DNA from: Coprococcus eutactus
Lineage (GTDB): Bacteria > Bacillota > Clostridia > Lachnospirales > Lachnospiraceae
DNA length: 64,000 nucleotides
Direction: 5' to 3'
Assembly (NCBI RefSeq): GCF_025149915.1
Contig: NZ_CP102278.1
Span: 2,525,501-2,589,500, forward strand
Of this stretch, positions 15,076-26,593 are shown in pieces (the first letter of the stretch is position 1; each line of letters begins with the position of its first letter). Both the position numbers and the translations under genes were made by a program. The notes under the pieces are model-generated. The model was given only the letters and a program-made list of their open reading frames with translations, ran no database searches and was not told where the DNA came from.

Positions 15076-15120
15076 AATACTAAAAGGACTACTTTGTGAA
15101 AACTGAATACCTAGCTTGCA

Positions 15121-15147
15121 GACCATTTCACAAAAATGAAATGGTCC
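15121..15147 (+). terminator. Bidirectional terminator after the peptide gene
   Basis: GACCATTT/AAATGGTC stem, 10 bp if extended with TCA/TGA, then TTTTT on the plus strand. It also lies just after the stop of the convergent small gene at 15151-15327. Confidence 0.75.
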
Positions 15148-15150
15148 TTT

Positions 15151-15327
15151 TTATAAATTATCAATAAATCTATTGAATGCAGCAATTCCATCTGGTGTTC
15201 GTTTATAAACGCCTGCATCCTCTAAAACCTTTGTAAAGACAATTCCGATTTCCTTTTGCACGATAGAATGAATATTCTCCGACGTAATGTCATACTTAGG
15301 GATCTCTATTATTGTATTCGCCTTCAA
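15151..15327 (-). CDS. Small hypothetical protein, 58 aa, TTG start
   Basis: A TTG start at 15327 is preferred because AAGAAGGTG lies just before it, while the longer open frame begins inside the terminator of the symporter operon. Product: MKANTIIEIPKYDITSENIH ... GIAAFNRFIDNL, a soluble, helical small protein. Not recognised; it could be the tail of a larger gene. It is downstream of the lactose symporter gene beyond that operon's terminator. Confidence 0.4.
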   Translation of the reverse strand: MKANTIIEIPKYDITSENIHSIVQKEIGIVFTKVLEDAGVYKRTPDGIAAFNRFIDNL

Positions 15328-15345
15328 AATATACACCTTCTTGCA

Positions 15346-15390
15346 CAAAAAGCATTGCCTTTCTCGAATGTTCAATTAGACAATGCTTTT
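15346..15390 (-). terminator. Terminator of the lacZ-symporter operon
   Basis: AAGCATTG (15350-15357) pairs with CAATGCTT (15381-15388) and a T-run follows on the minus strand. It lies 16 bp after the symporter stop. Confidence 0.65.
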
Positions 15391-15405
15391 CATTACATAT
15401 AAACC

Positions 15406-16800
15406 TTAATACTTTGTTGCGTCTGTTACTTCATCAGACTTAATTCCCTTTTCAGCTTTCAATTTTTCATTTACAGCTTCCACGTTCATTCTGGAAAGAA
15501 CAATCATAATTAACACATCAAGGATCAATGGCAACCATAAATACATAAACTGCATCATATCAAGTGCTGACTGCGGCTGTGTTGCATTTGTTCCGACATA
15601 ACCACTAAGCTCTAATAACCAGCCACATACTGCAGTTCCGATTCCTCCACCAATCTTTACACCCAGTGATGTACAAGAATACATAGTTCCGTCAATTCTC
15701 TTTCCCTGTGTCAGATAAGTATACTCTGAACAAGAAGCAATCACTGCGTTCATATCTCCCTGCCATGGGCCCTGTCCAAGTGCTGCAAGGGCTGTAAATG
15801 CCAGCATAAGAGGAATACTTCCCATATATCCTGCTACAACAACCAACGCTCTACCAATAACGGCAATGATATATCCTCTGAGATTCAGCTTGTACATACC
15901 ATTCCACTTACCAACGAGTGTCGGAGTAAAGATAAGAGCTATAATAAGCGGGATATTCACCGCCCAGGCGAACTGACCAAAAAGATTCTTGTTCTTCAAT
16001 ACCCATGTCATGTAGTAGATACCAGCACCGATCATGGCACTATAAAGCTGCTGTAAAATATATGTTCCACAGATCATCATATAATACTTGTTCTTTACAA
16101 GAAGCTTAAATGCCTGAACCAGTCCATACTTTTCTTCATCTCCTTTTACTTCTCCCTCGTTAAGCTCCTCCTCCGGAAGCTCTTTTACGGAGAGCGCTGA
16201 GATTGTATTTACAATCAGACCGATAATTGCATAGATGATTGCTACCGTTCTCCATGCTGCTGCATCTCCACCGCAGTAATCAACAAATTTTACGGTTACA
16301 GACTGGATCAAAAGGCTTGTAGAAAATGCGAAGATGAAACGATAAGATCCCATCTGCACACGCTCTTTACTGTTCTTCGTAATCAAAGAAGTAAGTGCAG
16401 AATACGCAATATTATTTGCTGTATAAAACACACCATTTAACAATGTATATGCAATAAAGAACCATGCATATTTTGCTGTATTTCCCCAGCTTGTAGGAAC
16501 CGCAAAACAACATACCAGTGTAATCGCACATCCAATGTAGCCGTAAAGCATCCACGGTTTCGCCTTACCCATCTTGCTGTGTGTCTTGTCAATCATCGAG
16601 CCAAAGAAAATGTCTGTAAATCCGTCAAACAGTTTGGAAACTGCGATCAACGTACCTACTATACCTGCTGCAAGTCCGACTGAATCCGTCAGATAAATCA
16701 TCACAAAGGATGTTAAAAATGCATATACTACATTTCCTGCTATATCGCCGGATCCGTATCCGACTTTGTTATACCATTTTAAATACTTTTTTTCTTCCAT
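15406..16800 (-). CDS. GPH family glycoside:cation symporter
   Basis: 464 aa from the ATG at 16800, preceded by GAGGAG; longer in-frame starts lack a site. Twelve hydrophobic helices with the GPH signature region (NVVYAFLTSFVMIYLTDSVG; SKLFDGFTDIFFGSMIDKTH; KAKPWMLYG). Members import galactosides, pentosides or glucuronides with Na+ or H+. The beta-galactosidase gene lies 168 bp upstream on the same strand, so lactose or another beta-galactoside is the likely substrate. No fused IIA domain is present, unlike streptococcal LacS. Confidence 0.9.
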   Translation of the reverse strand: MEEKKYLKWYNKVGYGSGDIAGNVVYAFLTSFVMIYLTDSVGLAAGIVGTLIAVSKLFDGFTDIFFGSMIDKTHSKMGKAKPWMLYGYIGCAITLVCCFAVPTSWGNTAKYAWFFIAYTLLNGVFYTANNIAYSALTSLITKNSKERVQMGSYRFIFAFSTSLLIQSVTVKFVDYCGGDAAAWRTVAIIYAIIGLIVNTISALSVKELPEEELNEGEVKGDEEKYGLVQAFKLLVKNKYYMMICGTYILQQLYSAMIGAGIYYMTWVLKNKNLFGQFAWAVNIPLIIALIFTPTLVGKWNGMYKLNLRGYIIAVIGRALVVVAGYMGSIPLMLAFTALAALGQGPWQGDMNAVIASCSEYTYLTQGKRIDGTMYSCTSLGVKIGGGIGTAVCGWLLELSGYVGTNATQPQSALDMMQFMYLWLPLILDVLIMIVLSRMNVEAVNEKLKAEKGIKSDEVTDATKY

Positions 16801-16968
16801 AGAATCACTCCTCATCTTAATCATGTTTAGAATTTCATGTGTCAAACAGTCTGATGCCTATATTATTCTAAATGCTTTTACTTTTGTTCTCTTGTATCCC
16901 GAATATCCCCGTATGTCCGGACTTATACGTCGATATTCGGGAAAATACTGTGTCAACGAGTTATATCA

Positions 16969-20124
<3,156 letters not shown>

Positions 20125-20181
20125 TTACCTTAATCCATTTCTTATGTCTATAAACTAGAATGGACAAAATATGCACAAAAT

Positions 20182-20349
20182 GATACAATAATCCCATCAA
20201 GCAGAAAAGTGGACGAACTGCTTGCAACATCGGGCACTTTTCTATTTGATGGGTAAACAGTCATAAGCACGCAGGACGATAGTCCGGAGTGCGCATGGCT
20301 GGCACGATTTCGAGAGTTCGAAGAACGAAGAAATCGTGATTATTGTATC
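20182..20349. ncRNA. Structured RNA-like element, copy A (four helices)
   Basis: P0: GATACAATAATC with GATTATTGTATC closes the element. Inside are P1 (CCATCAA/TTGATGG and AGAAAAGTG/CACTTTTCT), P2 (GCAC-gca-GGAC-gata-GTCC-gga-GTGC) and P3 (CACGATTTC-gaga-GTTC-gaa-GAAC-gaa-GAAATCGTG). All helices and junctions match copy B at 32116-32279 although the stem sequences differ. It lies between lacZ and araC, ending 21 bp before the araC start. Could be a riboswitch-like leader of araC or a mobile structured repeat. Strand not determined. Confidence 0.6.
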
Positions 20350-20370
20350 GAGTGAAAGGAGTGCTGCCCT

Positions 20371-21237
20371 ATGTACATGAACACCGGTTATTTGAACCAT
20401 TCACATATGGATTTTAAGGATAAAAGCCGACCACTGATTGTCGGTAGCTGCGGAATCTATCGTTTGTCTGAGCACACAAAGATGCCAACCTATCGCCCAA
20501 GAGGACGTGTTGATTTTCAGATTATATATATTGCAGCCGGATGCGGACATTTTCATTTTGATACTGTTGATAACGAAACAATTGTTCCCGCTGGTAACAT
20601 TGTCATATTCCGTCCAAAAGAGCTTCAGAAATATGAATACTATGGGGAAGATAAGACAGAAGTCTACTGGATTCATTTTACTGGAAGTGATGTAAAAAAT
20701 ATCCTAAGAAAATATGGTTTCCCAGATAACGAGAGAATATTCCCGGTTGGTACATCCATGGAATATGAGCGTGTATTTAAGAGAATTATTATAGAATTAC
20801 AACGTTGTCAGGATAACTACGAAGAAATGCTCACATTATTGCTCCGTCATCTTCTGATCATATTCCAACGTGAGCTTACCAGAGAGCAAGTTTTAAAAAA
20901 TGAATATCTCGACCACGAGATGGATACCGCCATGACATATTTTAACGAAAATTATAACCGTGATATCAATATAGAAGAATATGCGACATCCAAGGGGATG
21001 AGCGTCAGTTGGTTCATACGAAGCTTCAAGAAGTTCACGGGTTCTACTCCTATGCAGTTTATTGTTGCGCTCCGTGTCAACAACGCACAGGTCTTGCTTG
21101 AGACAACCAACTATTCCATCAATGAAATATCTAAGATTGTAGGCTACGATAACCAGCTCTATTTCAGCCGATTATTTCATAAGCTGAAGGGATTTTCTCC
21201 GAGGGAATATCGGAAAACCAGAAAGTCGGAAATATAA
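20371..21237 (+). CDS. AraC family regulator, probable lactose operon activator
   Basis: 288 aa. N-terminal cupin sugar-binding domain (RGRVDFQIIYIAAGCGHFHF; IVIFRPKELQKYEYYGEDKT; VYWIHFTGSD), C-terminal AraC double HTH (YATSKGMSVSWFIRSFKKFT; INEISKIVGYDNQLYFSRLF; FSPREYR). Divergent from lacZ, 360 bp away, so control of the lacZ-symporter operon is likely. AAAGGAG precedes the start. The structured element (copy A) occupies much of the intergenic region and ends next to this gene's ribosome-binding site. Confidence 0.9.
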   Translation: MYMNTGYLNHSHMDFKDKSRPLIVGSCGIYRLSEHTKMPTYRPRGRVDFQIIYIAAGCGHFHFDTVDNETIVPAGNIVIFRPKELQKYEYYGEDKTEVYWIHFTGSDVKNILRKYGFPDNERIFPVGTSMEYERVFKRIIIELQRCQDNYEEMLTLLLRHLLIIFQRELTREQVLKNEYLDHEMDTAMTYFNENYNRDINIEEYATSKGMSVSWFIRSFKKFTGSTPMQFIVALRVNNAQVLLETTNYSINEISKIVGYDNQLYFSRLFHKLKGFSPREYRKTRKSEI

Positions 21238-21320
21238 AACTAAAGCCAGGAAAAAGTCACGCATATAATGCATATTCTGTATCATTTCATTCATTGTTTC
21301 GTATGTAATATCCATCTATA

Positions 21321-21495
21321 ATAGGAATAACTACTATTATGGAGCTTGTTGGTTCTGTAGGCATGATAAGTTTCTTATTTTTCTCATTATGTACGGGACT
21401 TTCCTCCGGCATAGGCGTAATCGTTTCTAACTGTTTTGGTGCAAAAAAGAAGAAGAAGTGAAAACTGCGATTGCTAACTCCATATATGTGATGAG
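21321..21495 (+). pseudogene. MATE efflux protein fragment, frameshifted
   Basis: About 60 codons of an internal MATE transporter region: LVGSVGMISFLFFSLCTGLS then SGIGVIVSNCFGAKKKKK and a stop. Skipping one base in the A/G-rich run restores VKTAIANSIYVM, the usual continuation. Both ends of the gene are missing, and an IS-like sequence begins right after it. Confidence 0.65.
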
Positions 21496-21499
21496 TGGA

Positions 21500-21700
21500 G
21501 GGTACGGACAAAATTCTGGACTACTATAGGGCTTCGAAAGGAGCCTTTTTATGTATTCAAAAGAACAAAAGTATATTGCACTACGGATATATCATCAAAC
21601 AGAGTCTGTAACTGAAACTATTAGGATTAACTGTTTTTTACGATGCGTAAGTAATGAAAGGTTGATAATCACCGCCATAGAGATTGCAATGTTGTAGAAT
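21500..21700 (+). mobile_element. Remnant of an IS3-like insertion sequence (left end and start of orfA)
   Basis: A terminal-repeat-like string TGGACTACTATAGGGC (about 21516-21533), then GAAAGGAG and ATG at 21551 encoding MYSKEQKYIALRIYHQTESV, the style of an OrfA N-terminus (MYSKEQ...AL.LY....SVT..IR). The frame loses similarity after about 28 codons. No transposase core remains. It abuts the MATE fragment and probably truncated it. Confidence 0.5.
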
Positions 21701-21844
21701 ATACCAACTTCTAAAACCAGCTAAAATTCCAAAACCAGATACATTATCGACATATTTATTTTCTTCTATATCAACACTATCTAACCCATATTCATGCACC
21801 GGCAGACGACAGGTGGCAGGTAAGGTATCTATAAAAATCTGTAT

Positions 21845-22030
21845 TTATTTAAATGATTCTGCCACCCATCGAAAACTTTCTTCGTCTCCCAGTTTAAATG
21901 CCATTGTCTCCCCTGGTGGCGCAAGAGAACTTTTTTCATGAATCAATACCCTTGTGATTGGATCTTTTCTTACTTTCCCGATGAAAATCAACTCTCTCTG
22001 TGTCTCTGCATCTGTCCAGCTATTTTCTTT
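21845..22030 (-). pseudogene. C-terminal fragment of an unrecognised enzyme
   Basis: About 60 codons ending in NSWTDAETQRELIFIGKVRK ... GETMAFKLGDEESFRWVAES. No start is present. The neighbourhood (GH113-like hydrolase on the same strand) hints at a lost sugar-related gene, but the family is not recognised. The stretch between 21700 and 21845 shows no other supportable gene. Confidence 0.35.
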
Positions 22031-22088
22031 CTACTCTTTCCAGATCAATCCCACAGACAGGTTTCTGAACTAACCAGCTACTGATTTT

Positions 22089-23900
22089 TTACATTTTCTC
22101 CATCCGATAAAATGCGCCTTTTTTCTCTAGCAATTCTTCGTAAGAGCCACATTCCAGAACATTTCCTTTTTCAATCACAGCAATCCGGTCAGCATTGCGA
22201 ATGGTAGACAGACGGTGGGCTACGATCAGTGTGGTACGTCCTTTCACAAGTTTCTGGATTGAATCCTGAATCTTCTTTTCAGAGATGCTGTCAAGCGCAG
22301 AAGTTGCCTCATCCAGAATCAGGATCTTCGGATTCCGTAAAAATGCACGGGCAATGGAGATGCGCTGCCGTTGTCCGCCGGAAAGATTTTCCCCATGTTC
22401 TGTTATCATCGTGTCCAGACCATCAGGCAGTTTCTGGACAACTTCTTCCAGGTTGGCTGCACGGATGACATTCCATAACTGTTCCTCGGAGATAGATTCA
22501 GATCCATAGGTGATATTCTCGCGGAGAGTTCCGGTGAAGAGAATGGACTGTTGTGGAACGACGGCAATCTGCTTTCGGTAGCTGTGCAGATCCAGTTCCA
22601 TCAGGTCATTTCCATCAACCAATACCTGTCCGCTGTCAGCTTTCAGGAAACCGATGGCAAGATTGAGGATTGTTGTTTTTCCAGAGCCGGAACCACCGGC
22701 AAAGGCAACTGTCTCCCCCGGCTGAATCTTGAAGTTCAGATGACTTAATACCGGTTTTTCATTGCCTTTATAAGTAAAAGATACATCCTGAAATGTAATC
22801 TCACCTTTCAGATCAACTACTTTTTTCTTCCTACAGTTGTCCTCAATATCATTTGCACAAAGCACATCACCAATCGATTCAACGGATTCCAGGCCTTTCG
22901 CAATGATTGGCAACAAAGTCACTATACTTGCAATCTGAGCGACGATGCTGGAAAAATAAGTCTGGTATAAGGTGATATCTCCGACACCGATGATTCCTCT
23001 CCATGCAATGTAGGCTGTAAATGCAAGACAGAATACCTGAAAGATCTGAAATGCAACCCAGCTGATTGAAGAAAAGTATGTCTGAATCATATCAAGCTGA
23101 AGCCCTTTTTCAGCAACTTTACGAAGCTGTTCACTCATTTTACGGGCTTCCTGATCTTCCAGAGCGTGAGCTTTAGTTACAGGAATCATTTCAACCATTT
23201 CCATTACTTTTGCAGAAGTTTCTTCCATTTCTTTACGGAAAGCACGGTTATGGGTTTTGATTTTTCCTTTAAAACCAACAATGATCAAAACAGAAACCGG
23301 TATCGTGCAGAGGAAGAAAAGAAATACGATCCGACTTTTGAAGATGACCACTCCGAAGGATACACCAATGTTCAGAATGATAGTCAAAAGAGAGATAAAG
23401 ATCTGAGATGCAAGATTTTGTATCTGTTCTACATCTCGCATGATCTTCGACTGAAGCCTTCCGGACTGCATTTCCTTGTGATAGGTAATCGACAATTGCT
23501 GAAGCTTGCAGACTAGGGCTTCGCGCAGTTCTTTCTCTACTGTTCGTACCGTTTTAGCATAGAGCCAGGTATGGATGTAGTTGGTTGGTATGTTCTGTAC
23601 CAGAAATGCAATCATAAGGATGGTATTCAGAATCAGAATTTTGGTAATATTCCCGTTGTGGTCTGTCACTGCATTGATAATATTAGCTGTGACGATTGGA
23701 AGAACCCAGGTTGGGGAATGCTTGATAATGAAAAAGAAAATGGAACCAACCAGCGCGCCATAGTGTCCCTTGAAAAGAGAAAGAAGCGTGCGCAGGTTAT
23801 TTTTTCTGTTCCGGCTGAAGATGTGCATCACGGCAGCTTCTTCCTGCCAGAGATCCTGTTCTGAAGTTTGTTGTATGCTATTTTCTTGTGTCTCTCCCAT
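22089..23900 (-). CDS. ABC transporter, fused permease-ATPase (exporter type)
   Basis: 603 aa from the ATG at 23900. An open frame extends further upstream but overlaps the hydrolase gene and encodes no sensible protein there. Six-helix type-I exporter membrane domain (residues about 30-320), then the ATPase: Walker A GGSGSGKTT, Q-loop region VVPQQSILFTG, signature ENLSGGQRQR, Walker B ILILDEATSALD, H-loop IVAHRLSTI. A homodimeric lipid, drug or peptide exporter by family. Its start lies inside the end of the hydrolase gene (23-bp overlap), so the two are translated together. Confidence 0.9.
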   Translation of the reverse strand: MGETQENSIQQTSEQDLWQEEAAVMHIFSRNRKNNLRTLLSLFKGHYGALVGSIFFFIIKHSPTWVLPIVTANIINAVTDHNGNITKILILNTILMIAFLVQNIPTNYIHTWLYAKTVRTVEKELREALVCKLQQLSITYHKEMQSGRLQSKIMRDVEQIQNLASQIFISLLTIILNIGVSFGVVIFKSRIVFLFFLCTIPVSVLIIVGFKGKIKTHNRAFRKEMEETSAKVMEMVEMIPVTKAHALEDQEARKMSEQLRKVAEKGLQLDMIQTYFSSISWVAFQIFQVFCLAFTAYIAWRGIIGVGDITLYQTYFSSIVAQIASIVTLLPIIAKGLESVESIGDVLCANDIEDNCRKKKVVDLKGEITFQDVSFTYKGNEKPVLSHLNFKIQPGETVAFAGGSGSGKTTILNLAIGFLKADSGQVLVDGNDLMELDLHSYRKQIAVVPQQSILFTGTLRENITYGSESISEEQLWNVIRAANLEEVVQKLPDGLDTMITEHGENLSGGQRQRISIARAFLRNPKILILDEATSALDSISEKKIQDSIQKLVKGRTTLIVAHRLSTIRNADRIAVIEKGNVLECGSYEELLEKKGAFYRMEKM

Positions 23901-24834
23901 AGTAGTCTTTAATAACCTCCTGTATCGGTTTGTTGCAGATTTCGTAGCTGGTATCTCTTGATGCAATACTTCTGGACGGAATAACCGGGGCCCATTCCCA
24001 CATGGCAAAACCATTGACCCATGAGCGCTTTGCACAGGCCTCAAACATAGCACGATACCAGTCTGGCTGTTCCTCCAGACATAAATCTCCCTGAATTGCC
24101 CAGTTGTTAGGCACCAGTGAGGATCCTTTTCTGGACATGCATCCTGCTTCGGCGAAGAAGAATGGTTTCTTGAATTTCTGAACGACTTTTTCAATACGGT
24201 CAAGTTCCTGTTCCCACTGATCAATCGGATAATATCCGCTGGAAGAAATCATGTCGACACAGTCCCACCAGGTTACATTTTCTTCCTGATATTTATCGGT
24301 ATTATAGGAAACAGGTCCGTGGTAATAGTTTCGGATCGCAGCGATTACGTTTCTCCATTCTTCACTGCGGTGTTCCGTCATTACCATCTCACATCCTGCA
24401 ATAAAAAGATCACATTGTTCGGCTTCTGCAATTTTGGCATAGTGTGTCTGGAATTCTGTGTAAGAGGCAAACCAGTTTTCCCATTTCGGTTCACATGGAA
24501 CATCTTTTTCAAAGAAACTGATGTAAGCACGCCAGACACCATTTTTACAATTAACGGTAGGTTTCAAGGCAACACGGATGCGCTTGCTTTTTGCATAGCG
24601 GATCATATTGATTAATTCTTCATCTGAGAATGTGGCACTGGAAGTGTAACAGATCTCTTCTGAGTGTGCGTGGTCCTGTAGCCCTACAGGAGCAAGGATT
24701 ACGAAATCAGCAGCAGTGTGTTCTATCATATAATCAAAACTGTCACGGGCAGTCTGTGTAGAAAGAGAACCACGTTTGTGAAATGGGGCAAATGTAATTC
24801 CTTTAATATATCCAAATTGATTTTGAATTTTCAT
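23878..24834 (-). CDS. GH113-like glycoside hydrolase
   Basis: 318 aa TIM barrel. KGITFAPFHKRGSLST at the start, then DFVILAPVGLQDHAHS and VALKPTVNCKNGVWR. The probable acid/base is Glu149 in LFIAGCEMVMTE and the nucleophile Glu229 in FFFAEAGCMSRKG, as in family 113 beta-mannanases. There is no signal peptide, so it acts inside the cell on imported oligosaccharides. GGAGG precedes the start. First gene of an operon with the ABC exporter; an AraC gene is divergent 129 bp away and is the likely regulator. Confidence 0.8.
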   Translation of the reverse strand: MKIQNQFGYIKGITFAPFHKRGSLSTQTARDSFDYMIEHTAADFVILAPVGLQDHAHSEEICYTSSATFSDEELINMIRYAKSKRIRVALKPTVNCKNGVWRAYISFFEKDVPCEPKWENWFASYTEFQTHYAKIAEAEQCDLFIAGCEMVMTEHRSEEWRNVIAAIRNYYHGPVSYNTDKYQEENVTWWDCVDMISSSGYYPIDQWEQELDRIEKVVQKFKKPFFFAEAGCMSRKGSSLVPNNWAIQGDLCLEEQPDWYRAMFEACAKRSWVNGFAMWEWAPVIPSRSIASRDTSYEICNKPIQEVIKDYYGRDTRK

Positions 24835-24963
24835 TTTGGTAAAAACCTCCTGTCTTTCGAATTATATAGTTTCTATTTTCTGCTGGAAGTATATCATGTA
24901 GAAAAAAGATATGATATAATGAATCTATTATAAAATTGTAAAAATCTATGATGGAGATAATCT

Positions 24964-25860
24964 GTGAAACCTTATTTTGAATGTTTAGACAAATTAAACA
25001 AACCATATGAAGCCTTTTTATTTGATGCACAGACATCTGAGATGTTCCCAATTCTTCCACATTGGCATTATTTTGTGGAGATTCTTTACATGGTGGAGGG
25101 AAAGGCGTATGTAGAGGCAGGAGAAGAGAATTATGTATTGGAACCGGGAGATCTGATCGTATTTTATCCACAGATGGCTCATGCAATTTATTCAACAGGA
25201 CAGCTTCCAATCCGTTACTATGTCCTGAAATTCGATCCGGCACATCTGAATATATCCGGTTCAGCACTTCCATCGATTTCGAGTCTGATCGCCATGGCCG
25301 CAGTGGAGCAGAAGCTATCGGTTTATTTTTCGAAAGAGAAATTTAATCAGGAAAAAATGAAGCAGCTGATTCAGGGATCAGTGAAGGCGTTAGAAGAAAA
25401 GCAATTTGGTTATGACATTATTATGCATTCGAATTATTGTCTTCTTATGGCAGAAATTCTTCGTATCTGGAAGCAGGAAGGCTTTCAGATAAAAAAAAGG
25501 AAAAAGGAAACTGTATTAAGCGAAAAATTTACAGAGGTATCTGAGTACATTTCACAGCACTACCAGGAAGATCTCTCGGTGGCGGAGCTGGCAGAAAAAT
25601 TTCATATGAGTTATTCGTATTTTGCCGCAATATTCAAGGAGTACTATGGACAGACCTGCAAGGAGATGATTCTCACGGTAAGACTGCAAAAAGCGGAGGA
25701 CTTATTGCAATTCACAGATTTTGACCTAACTTATATCAGCCAGGAGACAGGATTTTGTGACTGCAGCCATTTTATCAAGGCGTTTAAACAGAAGTATGGA
25801 GTGACACCGAGGAAGTATAGGATGAAGGAGAAAAGTTTTGATTTTGTATCACGGAAGTAA
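24964..25860 (+). CDS. AraC family regulator, GTG start, 298 aa
   Basis: Starts with GTG after TGGAG. Cupin domain (LPHWHYFVEILYMVEGKAYV; LEPGDLIVFYPQMAHAIYST) and C-terminal double HTH (DLSVAELAEKFHMSYSYFAA; FDLTYISQETGFCDCSHFIK; KQKYGVTPRKYR). Divergent from the GH113/ABC operon, so it probably activates that operon in response to a sugar. The 170 bp after its stop hold only a short, unrecognised open tail. Confidence 0.9.
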   Translation: MKPYFECLDKLNKPYEAFLFDAQTSEMFPILPHWHYFVEILYMVEGKAYVEAGEENYVLEPGDLIVFYPQMAHAIYSTGQLPIRYYVLKFDPAHLNISGSALPSISSLIAMAAVEQKLSVYFSKEKFNQEKMKQLIQGSVKALEEKQFGYDIIMHSNYCLLMAEILRIWKQEGFQIKKRKKETVLSEKFTEVSEYISQHYQEDLSVAELAEKFHMSYSYFAAIFKEYYGQTCKEMILTVRLQKAEDLLQFTDFDLTYISQETGFCDCSHFIKAFKQKYGVTPRKYRMKEKSFDFVSRK

Positions 25861-26030
25861 AGAAATTGCAGAGGGATTATTACCTTCGTTTGCATCAAGA
25901 TATACCTTAAATCTGATGCTTCTGCTATTACAGGACATTACCGATAAAATTGCAAGTCCTTTTTATCGGACACATCATTTTGCATAATTGACAATAAGAA
26001 AATTCTATAGAACTGAAAGAAGGGATTTTT

Positions 26031-26231
26031 ATGGCGGTTACCAATAATATCCGAGAAATCCGAGAACAGCGTGGCATTTACCAAGATGACCTTGCCGCCG
26101 CTATCGGATTCAGCACCAAAACTGTCGGCAGGATAGAACGTGGGGACAGCACCCCATCTGCCGAGTTTATGCTACGGATTTCTAAATACTTTAATTTATT
26201 GGTGGAAGATGTCTTCCATGTAGAAGATTGA
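26031..26231 (+). CDS. Xre-type HTH regulator, 66 aa
   Basis: A single Cro/C1 domain: IREIREQRGIYQDDLAAAIG then FSTKTVGRIERGDSTPSAEF. In this small class a membrane protein partner usually follows, but none is present here: a terminator comes directly after the stop. GAAAGAAGGG precedes the start. Target unknown; possibly a remnant of a larger regulatory unit. Confidence 0.8.
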   Translation: MAVTNNIREIREQRGIYQDDLAAAIGFSTKTVGRIERGDSTPSAEFMLRISKYFNLLVEDVFHVED

Positions 26232-26260
26232 GCTGGGTAGATGCCACCCAGCTCTTTTTA
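26231..26260 (+). terminator. Terminator of the small HTH gene
   Basis: AGCTGGGT/ACCCAGCT 8-bp stem with 8-nt loop, then CTTTTTA on the plus strand. Confidence 0.85.
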
Positions 26261-26370
26261 TGTTTGAATCGTCAACCTTCAATTCGATTATGTTTTCATC
26301 TCCAAACACATTTTTTCATCCAATGCAATGTTATATTAAATAAAAAAATCATTTGATATCATAACAAAAG

Positions 26371-26469
26371 TTATATTATTCTCTTCTTATATGTGCATAT
26401 AATCCCAACTATAATGATAGTTATGTAATAAAGAATAGTACGAGCATTTTTAATTTTATCAGCTATCAT
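26371..26469 (-). CDS. 32-residue hydrophobic peptide
   Basis: Minus-strand ATG at 26469 after GAAGGAGGC (11-base spacing). Product MIADKIKNARTILYYITIII ... VGIICTYKKRII: a short polar start, one membrane-spanning stretch, and a basic tail, like small membrane peptides or type-I toxins. Not recognised. It is just downstream of the histidine kinase gene of the Cpr-like cassette, on the same strand, in an otherwise empty AT-rich stretch (26262-26593) that also holds an inverted repeat (TTTTACAT/ATGTAAAA). Confidence 0.4.
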   Translation of the reverse strand: MIADKIKNARTILYYITIIIVGIICTYKKRII

Positions 26470-26593
26470 AATTCTGTATGCCTCCTTCTTCCATGAGATT
26501 ACAGCAAACGTAGTAGTAATGTCTATCAAAAGGCTTTTACATATTAGATAAAAGCATGTAAAATTTCTTTTACATAGCTTAATTGCGGTCTAT

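Noticed and set aside
21287..21511. A minus-strand open frame over the MATE fragment.
   Set aside because: The plus-strand translation matches a MATE transporter, so the minus-strand frame is its shadow.
23901..24224. A longer N-terminus for the ABC exporter (open frame to 24224).
   Set aside because: This part overlaps the hydrolase gene in another frame, its residues are low-quality (many Ser/Arg/His, no helix pattern), and the ATG at 23900 gives a standard-length exporter.
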